NCBI GenBank assembly: GCA_013215505.1
Contig: JABSQZ010000001.1
Location: 602,043-666,042, forward strand
Length of the DNA stretch: 64,000 nucleotides
Source of the DNA: Oceanospirillaceae bacterium
GTDB taxonomy: Bacteria; Pseudomonadota; Gammaproteobacteria; Pseudomonadales; Balneatricaceae
Direction: 5' to 3'
In this document: positions 35,748-45,484 of the stretch, in pieces
Numbering within the stretch: position 1 is the stretch's first letter
Layout: every line of letters starts with the position of its first letter
Notes under the pieces: generated by a model
What the model was told of the DNA's origin: nothing
Database searches by the model: none
The model's input: the letters and a program-made list of their open reading frames with translations, nothing else
Translations under genes and position numbers: made by a program

Positions 35748-36923
35748 TCATATTGTCTCGGCGGTTGCCATTTTACGTGAGAAGACCCAGACAACCAAGA
35801 TAGAAATGACCACAACTACAATCATTAGCAAGTTCATTTTAGTCCAGCCAATACTCGCCTCTAGCCAGCCAGAGCTAAGCGCCGAAATAGTCACCATTGA
35901 AAAAATTATAAATTCATTGGCAGCCTGACTCTTAGCTTTTTCATGGGGCAGATATGCAGAAGTCACCATATGAGTAGCGCTGATGAACATAAAGTTCCAG
36001 CCGAGGCCCAACAATACTAAAGCACTCCAGAAATGCCATAGACTCTGACCGTGAAAGTTCACAGCGATGCACAATAGAATTAATACAGAACCAGACTGGA
36101 TAAGTTTAACCGGACCGAAGCGCTGGATTAATTTTGGGGTGATGAAGGACGGCAAGAACATGCCCAATACGTGCCATTGAATAACCCAGGCAGAATCATT
36201 AAAGGTAAAACCATGATGATCCATTGCCAGTGGGGTGGCAGACATAATCAGGTTCATTGCCACGTAGCCAATAGTAGCCGCCACCACCGAGAGCACAAAG
36301 ATTGGCTGACTTAAAATTTCTATCAAAGGTCGTTGCACCTTGGAGCTGGCACTACTGTCAGCAGGCTCTGGGAAGTCCGCACGAGTCAACAACATAAACG
36401 CCAGTATGTTCAGTCCGACCACACCTAAAAATGAGCCGGTAAAAGGATAACCGCTAATCCAGTCTTTACTTTCAACAGCCAGAGCCGGACCCAGAAAAGC
36501 GGCCAGCACCCCGCCGAGCATCACATAGGAAATTGCTTTACTTTTGTCAGCGATCGCACATGATTCAACGGCGGCAAAGCGGTATAAGGTACCAAAGCCT
36601 ATGCCTATACCGAGCAGAAATGAACCGGCACAAAAACCGGCAAAACTGTGCAGCATCAGTGCGATTGAACAACAGATGGCGCCGCAAATCCCCAACAGAT
36701 TGCCCAGATAAAAGCCTTTGCGCCTACCCAACTTACTCATTATTAACGACGCCGGGATAGTGGCAGTCATTAAGCCAACAAATTGCAGCGCCAGCGGGAA
36801 AGTTATAAAGGCGTCTGATGGAGCCAGGCTCTGACCTATCAACGCCGCCATAGCAATAAGCAAAATATTTCCGGTACCCAGCAATGCCTGGCACAGCGAG
36901 AGAATGACGACAGTTTTATTCAT
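35748..36923 (-). CDS. Major facilitator superfamily transporter
   Basis: A 391-residue, 12-helix inner-membrane transporter. The start is MNKTVVILSLCQALLGTGN; the loop after TM2 (SKLGRRKGFYLGN) holds the MFS motif A. The C-terminal half continues with FGPVKLIQSG and helices through to VVVISILVVWVFSRK. It resembles YbfB/YfkF-like MFS exporters, but the substrate is unknown. It is probably co-transcribed with the 63-residue gene downstream: its TGA at 35748-35750 lies 25 bp before the first GTG of the repeat chain. Confidence 0.88.
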   Translation of the reverse strand: MNKTVVILSLCQALLGTGNILLIAMAALIGQSLAPSDAFITFPLALQFVGLMTATIPASLIMSKLGRRKGFYLGNLLGICGAICCSIALMLHSFAGFCAGSFLLGIGIGFGTLYRFAAVESCAIADKSKAISYVMLGGVLAAFLGPALAVESKDWISGYPFTGSFLGVVGLNILAFMLLTRADFPEPADSSASSKVQRPLIEILSQPIFVLSVVAATIGYVAMNLIMSATPLAMDHHGFTFNDSAWVIQWHVLGMFLPSFITPKLIQRFGPVKLIQSGSVLILLCIAVNFHGQSLWHFWSALVLLGLGWNFMFISATHMVTSAYLPHEKAKSQAANEFIIFSMVTISALSSGWLEASIGWTKMNLLMIVVVVISILVVWVFSRKMATAETI

Positions 36924-37321
36924 ATAATTAGTGACTACTCTTATTATTTAAGGGGGGTTTAATAGCGTTGTTGCTGGCGATCAGTATTTTTCAGCTGCTA
37001 AATCATAATAATTCCACTGCCAAAAATCGACATATTATGTTACAAATTTCTATTACCTGGCAATACTAATTCGGCTAATAGTTGTTATAAAGTATTAATT
37101 TTAGTGATACTTTATAAACTAACGGGCATTTTTTCAGCAACGATAAATGTGAGCTGCTGTATAAATTTACTTTGGTCGATTTATTGACTTTAATCAGTCA
37201 CCTAGATTAACTTATGACAAAGTAACATTTTAATTTTTTTCTCAAAAAATTATCAAAAGTCATTAAAATAATGTTCTATAATTAACTTACGAAACCAGCT
37301 TAATCGGCACGAGACCCTACA
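36924..37321. other. MFS/response-regulator divergent intergenic region
   Basis: 398 bp, strongly AT-rich, without a gene. TATAAT at 37277-37282 is a possible -10 for the response regulator, 40 bp before its ATG, but no good -35 accompanies it. No ribosome binding site is obvious before the regulator ATG. Confidence 0.4.
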
Positions 37322-38110
37322 ATGAATTTAAGTAACCTATTAGTTGTTTTAGTAGAGCCATCAAAAACCCAGCGTTCCATCATCAGAAAACACTTGGCCT
37401 TTTTCGAGATAAATGAAGTAGAAGAATGTCTCTGTGGCCAGGAAGCGCTGGATTTTATGGCCTCGCAAGTGCCTGACATAGTAATTAGTTCTATGCATTT
37501 ACCCGACATGACTGGCACCGATATTGTCAGCAAAATGCGCGACAACGATCTATTGCAATCGACCACCTTTTTATTAATTTCCTCGGAAACTCACTACCGA
37601 TTTTTGGAACCGGTACGTCAGGCGGGCGCTATTGGTATATTACCTAAACCTTTTACCAACAAAGAGCTGGGAAAAGTATTACACAGCACCTTGGATTATA
37701 TAGGTGATTACGAGAGCGAATTTGGCGACGAAGAATTTGAAGCCTTAAGCGTGTTAATTGTCGATGACAGCAGAGTTTCGCGTACCTATTTCAAAAATAT
37801 TTTGAAAAATCTTGGGGTAAAGTCCTTAGTCGAAGCCGAAGATGGTGCCGAGGCATTAGACATATTCCAAAAGCAACACTTCGATTTAGTAGTGACCGAC
37901 TACAACATGCCCAATGTCGATGGAATGGAGCTTCTGGAACATATCAGAAAAGACAAAAAACAACCTGAAGTACCGGTGATGATGGTGACTTCCGAGCAAA
38001 ACAAGGCTTCCCTGGCCGCCATTGAGAGCGCCGGGGTTTCTGCGCTATTGAAAAAGCCGCTCTCCTACGAAGTGATAAAACGTATAATTACTGAGTTAGT
38101 ACTCAACTAA
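37322..38110 (+). CDS. Response regulator with a degenerate and an intact receiver domain
   Basis: 262 residues, two receiver domains and no output domain. In the C-terminal receiver (about 142-260) the active site is intact: Asp148/Asp149 (LIVDDSRVSR), phosphoacceptor Asp193 (VVTDYNMPNVDG), Thr223 and Lys245. In the N-terminal receiver (about 5-125) the phosphoacceptor position is Ser57 (VISSMHLPDMTG) and the acidic pair is Glu12-Pro13, so it cannot be phosphorylated in the usual way. Lys109 (LPKP) remains. It probably works by protein-protein contact, as in CheY-like or motility/biofilm scaffolds. No histidine kinase gene is adjacent. Confidence 0.9.
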   Translation: MNLSNLLVVLVEPSKTQRSIIRKHLAFFEINEVEECLCGQEALDFMASQVPDIVISSMHLPDMTGTDIVSKMRDNDLLQSTTFLLISSETHYRFLEPVRQAGAIGILPKPFTNKELGKVLHSTLDYIGDYESEFGDEEFEALSVLIVDDSRVSRTYFKNILKNLGVKSLVEAEDGAEALDIFQKQHFDLVVTDYNMPNVDGMELLEHIRKDKKQPEVPVMMVTSEQNKASLAAIESAGVSALLKKPLSYEVIKRIITELVLN

Positions 38111-38246
38111 GCTGATTCAAACTGCGTTAGCAACGCTCGCTGAGCCTAGTCGATTCGAATGACTAGCGCTCAGTAAGCAAGCGCTGACTGTACATCAGCG
38201 CCACTACCCCCTCTAGGCATAATCAGGCAATAGACTTTTCAGTGCA

Positions 38247-40388
38247 TCAGCTTTTATGACGAATTTCATAACACTTGTGTATACGACTATTGCGCCTAAA
38301 ATCAGCATCGATAGTGCGCTCGGTAATTTCCACAATCTCAAAAGCTGTCAGCAATTCATAATCGAGTTTAAATTTACGATAATTGTTGGAAAATATCATC
38401 AACCCATCGTGACGCAATAGCCGCATGCAAGAGCTTATCATGCGCACGTGATCACGCTGCAGGTCCATCACGTCTTGCATGCGCTTGGAATTAGAAAAAG
38501 TCGGTGGATCCAGAAAAATCAAATCATAGGCCGGACGCCGCTGCTTTTTCAGCCACTGCAGACAATCTGCCTGGATAAAGTGATGATTACTATCATTAAA
38601 GCCGTTCATCGCCATATTCTTGGCCGACCAACTCAGGTAGGTAGCCGACATATCGACACTGGTGGTCGACTTGGCACCGCCAATACCTGCATGCACAGAA
38701 GCCGAGCTAGTGTAGGAAAACAAATTGAGGAAGTCTTTGCCTTTTGCCTGCTGCTGTATTTCCAGCCTGATCGGCCGGTGGTCTAAAAACAGCCCAGTAT
38801 CTAAGTAGTCTTTAAGGTTAATTCTAAACCGACAACCGTGCTCAAGCACTTCGAAAAACTTGCCTAAATGCCCATGTTTTTCGTATTGCTGGGTGCCACT
38901 TTGACGCTTGCGCTGCTTTAGCACTACCCGTTTTGGGTTAATTTGCAGTACTTGCGGAATCGCCGCCATCACGTCTTTTAAACGCTCAAATACTTTCACT
39001 TGATCGATGCTTTTTGGCGCGGCATACTCTTGCACGTGCACCCAATCCCCGTAGATATCTATCGCCACGGCGTACTCCGGGATGTCAGCATCGTAGAGCC
39101 TATAGGCATTAATCTGCTGTTTTTTACGCCACTTCGCTAAACTTTTAAGGTTCTTCTTTAAGCGGTTGGCAAACATTTGTCCGGCTTCACTCAAGGGCTC
39201 TAGTTCAGCGCTAGGCACTTCTGCATCGGTGCGCTCGGCATAGATATGGTAGTTAAACAACTGGCTCTCCAGTGGCCCATTATTTAACTTGTAGGTTTTA
39301 TCTGGCTTAAGTCCTATCACCTGGCAGAGTTCCGGATTACCGGTAAATACTGAGGCTTTCCAGCCTCGGAATTCCTTCTTTAACTGATCGCCAATGCTAC
39401 GGTACATAAACATCAGTGTCGAACTGTCACCTAAGCGCTCCCCATAGGGCGGATTGGTAATCAACAACCCTGGGAAATCGTTGGGCGGCAACATCTGCTC
39501 AACTTTTCCGGCCCGGTATTCAATCAACGCATCCAGGCCAACATATTTACTATTTAGTGCGGCATTCTCCAGCACCCGGGCATCGATATCAGCGCCGATG
39601 AACTGTACATCATTGTCTTTCAGACCTTGGGTGCGGCGCTTTTCACCCTCTTGCAGCAGATTATCCCAGAGCTGCTGATCATGTTTCTTCCACTGCACAA
39701 AGCCCCAGTGTTCACGATCGAGGCCCGGAGCGATATCCGCCGCCATCATTGCCGCTTCAATCAATAACGTGCCAGAGCCACACAGAGGATCGAAGACTTG
39801 CTTAAATTCTGTTTTCATTTTCGGCCAGCCGGCTCTCAATAACAGGGCTGCCGCTAAATTCTCTTTCAGTGGCGCTGTGCCGGCAAACTTGCGGTAGCCG
39901 CGACGGTGCAGGCTTGATCCCGAAAGATCCAGCGAGACAGCTAAGCGGCCACGGTATAAATGGGTGTGTATGCGGATATCCGGGGTATCTTTTTCAATCA
40001 CTGGACGCACGCCAGTACTCACCCGGAACTGATCAACAATAGCGTCTTTCACTTTTAAGGCGCCAAAATGGGTATTGTTAATAGCTCTGGAGCTACCGGT
40101 AAAACTGATCGCTAAAGTATTGGTAGGCTCCATATGCTCTAGCCAATCAATGCTCTGAATAGCGTCGTAGAGCTCCTCTACAGTTTCTGCATTGCCGCTT
40201 AGCAACGGCAATAATACTCTGTTACCTACTCTGGACCACAAGCAAGCGCGATAGGCGTGCTCCAGTTCACCTGAAAACTCTACTCCGACAGCAACTTGCT
40301 TGACGCTTTCTGCTCCGAAGCTTTCTAGTTCAGTAACTAGAAGTGGCTCAAAACCTTTTGGACAAGTAGCTAAAAACCTATGTGACAT
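38247..40388 (-). CDS. rlmL: Bifunctional 23S rRNA methyltransferase RlmKL
   Basis: Makes m2G2445 (RlmL half) and m7G2069 (RlmK half) in 23S rRNA. The 713 residues match the E. coli fusion (702). The N-terminal THUMP and RlmL domains include FDPLCGSGTLLIEAAM and LITNPPYGERLG. The C-terminal RlmK domain has DLIFLDPPTFSNSKRM. ATG at 40386-40388 begins MSHRFLATCPKGFEPLL. RMF and PyrD genes close by repeat a neighbourhood also found in E. coli (pyrD-ycbX-rlmL-uup-pqiAB-rmf), although here the intervening genes are missing. Confidence 0.96.
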   Translation of the reverse strand: MSHRFLATCPKGFEPLLVTELESFGAESVKQVAVGVEFSGELEHAYRACLWSRVGNRVLLPLLSGNAETVEELYDAIQSIDWLEHMEPTNTLAISFTGSSRAINNTHFGALKVKDAIVDQFRVSTGVRPVIEKDTPDIRIHTHLYRGRLAVSLDLSGSSLHRRGYRKFAGTAPLKENLAAALLLRAGWPKMKTEFKQVFDPLCGSGTLLIEAAMMAADIAPGLDREHWGFVQWKKHDQQLWDNLLQEGEKRRTQGLKDNDVQFIGADIDARVLENAALNSKYVGLDALIEYRAGKVEQMLPPNDFPGLLITNPPYGERLGDSSTLMFMYRSIGDQLKKEFRGWKASVFTGNPELCQVIGLKPDKTYKLNNGPLESQLFNYHIYAERTDAEVPSAELEPLSEAGQMFANRLKKNLKSLAKWRKKQQINAYRLYDADIPEYAVAIDIYGDWVHVQEYAAPKSIDQVKVFERLKDVMAAIPQVLQINPKRVVLKQRKRQSGTQQYEKHGHLGKFFEVLEHGCRFRINLKDYLDTGLFLDHRPIRLEIQQQAKGKDFLNLFSYTSSASVHAGIGGAKSTTSVDMSATYLSWSAKNMAMNGFNDSNHHFIQADCLQWLKKQRRPAYDLIFLDPPTFSNSKRMQDVMDLQRDHVRMISSCMRLLRHDGLMIFSNNYRKFKLDYELLTAFEIVEITERTIDADFRRNSRIHKCYEIRHKS

Positions 40389-40820
40389 TAATCTGTACCT
40401 ATAAGAGTGCTGCTGACTTAATCAGCACTCATGAGAATTCTAAAAAGTTAATTACATCAATCAGATGTAAATTCATTCATATTTCTAAAGCAAAACATGA
40501 TTTTTTTTCAGTTATTATCAGTTTTAATAAATGAACTGTAACTTACTGAAACTACGCCTATATTATATTCATAGCGGCTATCAAGTATAAAACAAGCGTT
40601 TAAAAACTGACCTAGCTGTATTTTTTTTGCTATAAATAACTAGCTTAATATCTCTTTGTCACAAAAAAGCTAATAATTTTAAGTGACAAACTGAAGATTA
40701 AGTCTAGCACTCACTTATGCATTGTGATGCAAAGTAAAAAAATATATTCACTAAAAAACACCACGGAGCGAGCTGTAACTATCTACTACATTATCTAATC
40801 AAAAGACATGAGGCTATAAC
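40389..40820. other. rlmKL/rmf divergent intergenic region
   Basis: 432 bp, very AT-rich with poly-T/A tracts, and no gene. It should contain the growth-phase promoter of rmf. I cannot choose a promoter with confidence. Confidence 0.4.
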
Positions 40821-41027
40821 ATGAAGAGACAAAAACGCGACAATTCTTCTATTTTATTTTCCAGAGGATTTAGTGTCGGCCTATCGGGTAAATCCAAAGA
40901 TCTGTGCCCGGTAAACTCTGATGAAAAACGCAGTCAGTGGCTCGGCGGTTGGCGCGAAGGACGTGAAGCGCACTGGGATGGCATGGGAGGTGTATCAGCC
41001 ATTCAGGTAACCCCAGCGATGCATTAA
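40821..41027 (+). CDS. rmf: Ribosome modulation factor RMF
   Basis: Small basic protein that converts 70S ribosomes to inactive 100S dimers in stationary phase. The 68 residues start MKRQKRDNSS and contain the conserved SRGFSVGLSGKSKDLCP and QWLGGWREGREAHW. The C-terminus is about 13 residues longer than in E. coli (55). An AGGCTATAAC segment precedes the ATG. The gene is monocistronic, with a terminator 16 bp after the stop. Confidence 0.95.
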   Translation: MKRQKRDNSSILFSRGFSVGLSGKSKDLCPVNSDEKRSQWLGGWREGREAHWDGMGGVSAIQVTPAMH

Positions 41028-41043
41028 GTCCAAAAATAAAACG

Positions 41044-41068
41044 AGGCTTTCTGTTGAAAGCCTTTTTT
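41044..41068. terminator. Intrinsic terminator of rmf, possibly shared with pyrD
   Basis: AGGCTTTC-TGTT-GAAAGCCT is followed by TTTTT on the plus strand. On the minus strand a weaker CGTTTTATTTTT follows, so it may also end the pyrD transcript. Confidence 0.85.
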
Positions 41069-41089
41069 ATTGCCGGGTGCAACTTATTA

Positions 41090-42118
41090 TCAGCGCCCTG
41101 GTAAAGACTGTATGGCCCGCACCGACTCCGCAATCAAGCTAGGTCCCTTATAAATAAAACCTGTGTATATTTGCACTAAACTGGCCCCAGCTTCAATTTT
41201 CTCAGCGGCATCAAAGCCTTCTGAAATTCCCCCGACACCTATAATAGGCAACCTGCCCTGTAACTCGCGGGCTAAAGTGCGGATCACGCGGATAGATTGA
41301 TTGCGTACCGGCGCTCCGGATAAACCACCCGCCTCATGTTGTAGCGGTGAATCTTCTATCCCCTGACGCGACAAGGTTGTATTGGTGGCAATAACGCCAT
41401 CCATCTCATAAGTCTTCAGAGAGCTGGCCACCATGGCTATTTCTTCTTCGGTCAAATCCGGGGCAATTTTTACGGCGATAGGCACATATTTATCGTGTAA
41501 CAACGCCTGCTTCGCCTGCTCATTTTTCAAAACTTCTAACAAACTGTTTAGCGCCTCGCCAAATTGCAAAGTACGTAGCCCCGGCGTATTAGGCGATGAC
41601 AAATTGACCGTAATATAAGAAGCTCTGGAGTAGACCTTACGCAGACAATACAGATAATCGGCATTCGCCTGCTCATTAGGAGTGTCTTTATTTTTACCAA
41701 TATTAATGCCTAATATTCCTTTAAAGCGCGCCTTATCGATATTGGTTAACAGCGCATCGACTCCGTCGTTGTTGAACCCCATCCGGTTGATAATAGCGTT
41801 GTGCTCGGGAATTCGAAATATCCGTGGCTTGGGATTGCCCACTTGCGCCTTGGGAGTGACGGTGCCCACCTCCAGGAAACCAAAGCCCATATTGGAGAGG
41901 CCATCAACAGCTGAACCGTTTTTATCTAATCCAGCCGCTAATCCCACCGGGTTAGGAAATTTAATACCCATCACTTCCACCGGGGCATAGAGCTTTTCAG
42001 CTCCCAGTAATTTCGGTAGCCCCAATATAGCAGCCAAGTTCATGCCTTTGAGGGCCAAATTATGTGAATATTCGGCATCTAAGCTAAACATCAGAGAGCG
42101 GGTTAATGGATATAACAT
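41090..42118 (-). CDS. pyrD: Dihydroorotate dehydrogenase (quinone), class 2
   Basis: Oxidises dihydroorotate to orotate in pyrimidine synthesis, passing electrons to membrane quinone through FMN. The N-terminal amphipathic helices ([23 protein letters not shown]) mark class 2, and Lys66 (AAGLDKNG) and the catalytic Ser175 ([12 protein letters not shown]) match E. coli numbering exactly. The 342 residues are a normal length. The gene ends convergently with rmf. Confidence 0.97.
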   Translation of the reverse strand: MLYPLTRSLMFSLDAEYSHNLALKGMNLAAILGLPKLLGAEKLYAPVEVMGIKFPNPVGLAAGLDKNGSAVDGLSNMGFGFLEVGTVTPKAQVGNPKPRIFRIPEHNAIINRMGFNNDGVDALLTNIDKARFKGILGINIGKNKDTPNEQANADYLYCLRKVYSRASYITVNLSSPNTPGLRTLQFGEALNSLLEVLKNEQAKQALLHDKYVPIAVKIAPDLTEEEIAMVASSLKTYEMDGVIATNTTLSRQGIEDSPLQHEAGGLSGAPVRNQSIRVIRTLARELQGRLPIIGVGGISEGFDAAEKIEAGASLVQIYTGFIYKGPSLIAESVRAIQSLPGR

Positions 42119-42269
42119 ATGAATTCAGGCTACCTTAAAATTTCGCACATTATATGTCACTGCGACAAATTTTTATAGGCGTAATTTTGCAGCCTTCAGA
42201 TCTTGCTGGACTGTGCAGATAATTACTTGCCCAATCACTAAAAACAGGTATTCTATTTCTTAATCTCAG

Positions 42270-43463
42270 ATGGATTCCTGGATTAATACTATGCAAAACA
42301 AGTTATTATTGCTCATTGTTGGTTTATTATCTTTCAGTACCTGGATTGATTTTATCAGCATCCTGACCTACGTAGGTTACGAGTTGGCACTCTCGCCTAT
42401 GGGAGTGGCGCTAGTGACTATTTCTATGCTGGCACCAAAGGCAATATTCGCTAAAGTTTTTATTGCCATCATTAAACGCTACAGTGCCAAGAAAATTCTG
42501 CTTATCTCCACTGCCATCAGAATAGTTTGCACATTTTCGCTAATCTGGGTGGAGAGTCTGCCGCTATTATTAGTCATCTTACTGATACGTTCATTTACCA
42601 TTGGCTTTTTACAGCCAGTTACCGTCAAACAGGCAAAATCTTCAATTGCGCAATTGGGATCAAACTTTGCCTCATCGTTAAACATGATCAATACACTGAG
42701 TAAAATTGTCGCCCCTGCGGTTGGCGGTGTTATCGGTATTTACTTAGGGGAATCCGCCGTGTTTATACTCAGTGCCATATTAGGTTTAACAGCCTGCAGC
42801 GCTATCCACTACCTCCCTGAACAACAGCCAATCCAGCCTCGTGAAACCCAGTCACCTACAGAACAGATACGGGAATCAGCTGATGATTTAAAGAGGATAT
42901 TGACCTTACTGGGAGTAGCCATTGTCATTATAAATGGGGTTTCAGCAATGTTTACCAATATGTTGCCCTATGTCTTTAACTTCTACGACGTACCCAAGAT
43001 TGCTTTTTCTCTGGCGATCACCGCCTCGGCGCTGGCCGGTATATGCTGCAACTTATATATTCTAAAACAGTCTCCCAGTGTTAGCAGTTTTCCCGTCAAA
43101 GTAATATTTCAGGCATGGATGGCCATCGCAATCAGTTTAAGCGCACTGGTTGCATCACTGACTTATCCGGCATTTTCTGTGTACGTCATTTGTGTTTGTT
43201 TTTTTCTGGTCTCTCTTTTTCGAACCTATTACGAGGTCTATTTAAGCACCTATATCTATTCTTTAGATACCGAGCTGTCTGTTAAATTCACTACTATCAG
43301 GCAATCTCTGGCCTCCTATGCCGGGATTGGTATTACCTTGTTGGCAGCCGTTAGCTTGACCAACTATAGTCCTATATTTTTCATGTTGAGCATTACTTGC
43401 TCATCAATTTTATTGGCAATAATTTGGCGCCTCAACTGTCGTCAACTCATTAACACTCTCTAA
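42270..43463 (+). CDS. Major facilitator superfamily protein
   Basis: A membrane protein of about 397 residues with about 12 hydrophobic segments (LLLLIVGLLSFSTWIDF, FILSAILGLTACSAIHYL, ALAGICCNLYILK). It resembles the MFS_3/enterobactin-exporter-like class, but motif A is weak, so substrate and direction of transport are unknown. The start is uncertain: ATG at 42270 has no ribosome binding site, and ATG at 42291 (MQNKLLLLIV) fits the first helix better. It precedes an ABC exporter on the same strand with about 150 bp between them. Confidence 0.75.
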   Translation: MDSWINTMQNKLLLLIVGLLSFSTWIDFISILTYVGYELALSPMGVALVTISMLAPKAIFAKVFIAIIKRYSAKKILLISTAIRIVCTFSLIWVESLPLLLVILLIRSFTIGFLQPVTVKQAKSSIAQLGSNFASSLNMINTLSKIVAPAVGGVIGIYLGESAVFILSAILGLTACSAIHYLPEQQPIQPRETQSPTEQIRESADDLKRILTLLGVAIVIINGVSAMFTNMLPYVFNFYDVPKIAFSLAITASALAGICCNLYILKQSPSVSSFPVKVIFQAWMAIAISLSALVASLTYPAFSVYVICVCFFLVSLFRTYYEVYLSTYIYSLDTELSVKFTTIRQSLASYAGIGITLLAAVSLTNYSPIFFMLSITCSSILLAIIWRLNCRQLINTL

Positions 43464-43616
43464 GCTATTATCAATATGTCCTGCATCTCCCCGTCCGATC
43501 GGTCTTACAGAGGCGCAGCGGACTGGTTCGCATCTATACTTAGTTCAATGTTAGACTGCGCCAACCAGCTTACTGCTACAGTATTTTTGCTACACTTTTA
43601 TCACTAGGCGACATTG

Positions 43617-45446
43617 ATGTTTAAATATTTCGAAGGTTTAATTGCTCCTTTTCCAGACAGCTCAAAAGCGCAGCCGCCCAATACTCTATTGGCTTTTTGC
43701 CGACACTACAGCCAGGGCATGGAAAAGTATCTGGTGGTTATGGCACTGCTCACTGCCACGCTGGCCATAGGTGAAGTATTTCTCTTTAGCTTTATGGGAG
43801 ACTTAGTCGATTGGCTCAGCGGCAGACCTGACCCGGGCATACTGGCAGAGCGCGGCAGCTATTTCATCGGCATGTCAGTACTGGTATTAATCGCTATGCC
43901 GATATTGATCTTGCTGCATACCACTCTGATCCACCAAAGTATTTTGGGCAATTACCCGATGGCTATTCGCTGGAGCATGCACCGTTACTTGCTAAATCAG
44001 AGTATTGCCTTTTATCAGGACGACTTTGCCGGTAGATTGGCCACTAAAGTCATGCAGACCTCACTGGCAATTCGCGAGACCTCCACCAAACTATTGGATG
44101 TCTTTGTCTATATTATCGTCTACTTTACCTCGCTGCTGTTCCTTATCGCCCAGGGAGATGCACTGTTTCTGGTGCCGCTAATATTCTGGCTATTAAGTTA
44201 CATTTTTATCCAGGGGCATTACATTCCCAAATTGAAAAAAGTCTCAACTAAACAAGCTAACGCCAGGGCTGAAATGACCGGCTGCGTGGTTGATAGCTAT
44301 ACCAACATTGCCACTGTTAAACTCTTTTCCCACACGGAACGTGAAGAAGCTTACGCTAAAACCAGCATGGATAATTTCTTAGAGACAGTGCACCAGCAGA
44401 TGCGCTTAGTCACTAAACTCGGTTTTTTTGTCCAGTACAACAACTTAGTCTTAGTCTTCAATATCTGCGCTCTGTCTGTATACCTTTGGCTTAACGGCAG
44501 CGTCAGCGCCGGGGCCATCGCCATTGCAGTCAGCTTATCGCTGCGTTTAAATGGCATGTCACAGTGGATAATGTGGGAGATGAGTTCACTGTTTGAAAAC
44601 CTCGGCACCGTGGTCGATGGTATGAACTCTCTGTCCAAACCACAGAGCGTCAAAGACTCTGCCGACGCCACTACTCTGACAGTGCAGCGCGGCGAGATTC
44701 AATTCAAGAATATTCACTTCAACTTTAATAGCCAACTGTCGCTGATTGAAGACCTCAACTTAAAAATAAAAGCCGGTGAAAAAGTCGGATTGGTGGGGCG
44801 CTCTGGTGCCGGAAAATCCACTTTGATTAATTTATTGATGCGTTTTTATGATCTGGAGTCGGGGCAGATATTAATAGACGGCGTCGATATCAAGTCGGTG
44901 ACCCAGCAGAGCCTGCGCTACAATATTGGCATGGTCACCCAAGATACTTCACTGCTGCACCGCAGTGTCAAAGACAATATAATGTACGGGCGCCCCGACG
45001 CCAGTGAACAGCAAATGTACAACGCCTGCAAACAGGCCCAAGCCCATGAATTTATCTTACAACTGAACGACCCTAAAGGCGGCTCCGGTTACCATGCCCA
45101 AGTGGGAGAACGCGGCGTAAAGCTCTCCGGTGGCCAGCGCCAGCGCATCGCCATCGCCAGAGTACTATTAAAAGATGCACCTATCTTACTCTTGGACGAG
45201 GCAACCTCGGCATTAGATTCTGAGGTGGAGGCCGCTATCCAGCAACACTTACAGCAGTTGATGCAAGACAAGACGGTTATCGCTATCGCTCACCGCCTCT
45301 CGACTATCGCCGCCATGGATAGATTGATCGTCATCGATCAGGGGAAAATCATCGAACAGGGAAGCCACAGAGAACTGTTGGCGAAAAAAGGTGTATACGC
45401 ACAACTCTGGGCCCATCAGAGCGGCGATTTCTTGGGCGAGCAGTAA
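43617..45446 (+). CDS. ABC exporter half-transporter (fused permease and ATPase)
   Basis: A 609-residue lipid or drug exporter of the ABCB/MsbA type. Six transmembrane helices occupy about residues 30-330. The nucleotide-binding domain has Walker A GRSGAGKST (about 394), the signature LSGGQRQRIAIARV, Walker B ILLLDEATSALD and the H-loop IAIAHRLST. It dimerises to work. I chose ATG at 43617; a TTG one codon before it is possible. Substrate is unknown. It converges with argR across a hairpin. Confidence 0.92.
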   Translation: MFKYFEGLIAPFPDSSKAQPPNTLLAFCRHYSQGMEKYLVVMALLTATLAIGEVFLFSFMGDLVDWLSGRPDPGILAERGSYFIGMSVLVLIAMPILILLHTTLIHQSILGNYPMAIRWSMHRYLLNQSIAFYQDDFAGRLATKVMQTSLAIRETSTKLLDVFVYIIVYFTSLLFLIAQGDALFLVPLIFWLLSYIFIQGHYIPKLKKVSTKQANARAEMTGCVVDSYTNIATVKLFSHTEREEAYAKTSMDNFLETVHQQMRLVTKLGFFVQYNNLVLVFNICALSVYLWLNGSVSAGAIAIAVSLSLRLNGMSQWIMWEMSSLFENLGTVVDGMNSLSKPQSVKDSADATTLTVQRGEIQFKNIHFNFNSQLSLIEDLNLKIKAGEKVGLVGRSGAGKSTLINLLMRFYDLESGQILIDGVDIKSVTQQSLRYNIGMVTQDTSLLHRSVKDNIMYGRPDASEQQMYNACKQAQAHEFILQLNDPKGGSGYHAQVGERGVKLSGGQRQRIAIARVLLKDAPILLLDEATSALDSEVEAAIQQHLQQLMQDKTVIAIAHRLSTIAAMDRLIVIDQGKIIEQGSHRELLAKKGVYAQLWAHQSGDFLGEQ

Positions 45447-45452
45447 GTTAAT

Positions 45453-45477
45453 CGGCTGCTATGCTCTTTAGCAGCCG
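45453..45477. terminator. Possible terminator hairpin between the ABC exporter and argR
   Basis: CGGCTGCT pairs with AGCAGCCG around a nine-base loop between the convergent stops. No T-run on either strand. Confidence 0.4.
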
Positions 45478-45484
45478 TCAGTAT

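Noticed and set aside
40870-41133. 87-codon minus-strand frame opposite rmf
   Set aside because: It is the complement of the RMF gene and the pyrD trailer, with a chance open frame; no independent evidence.
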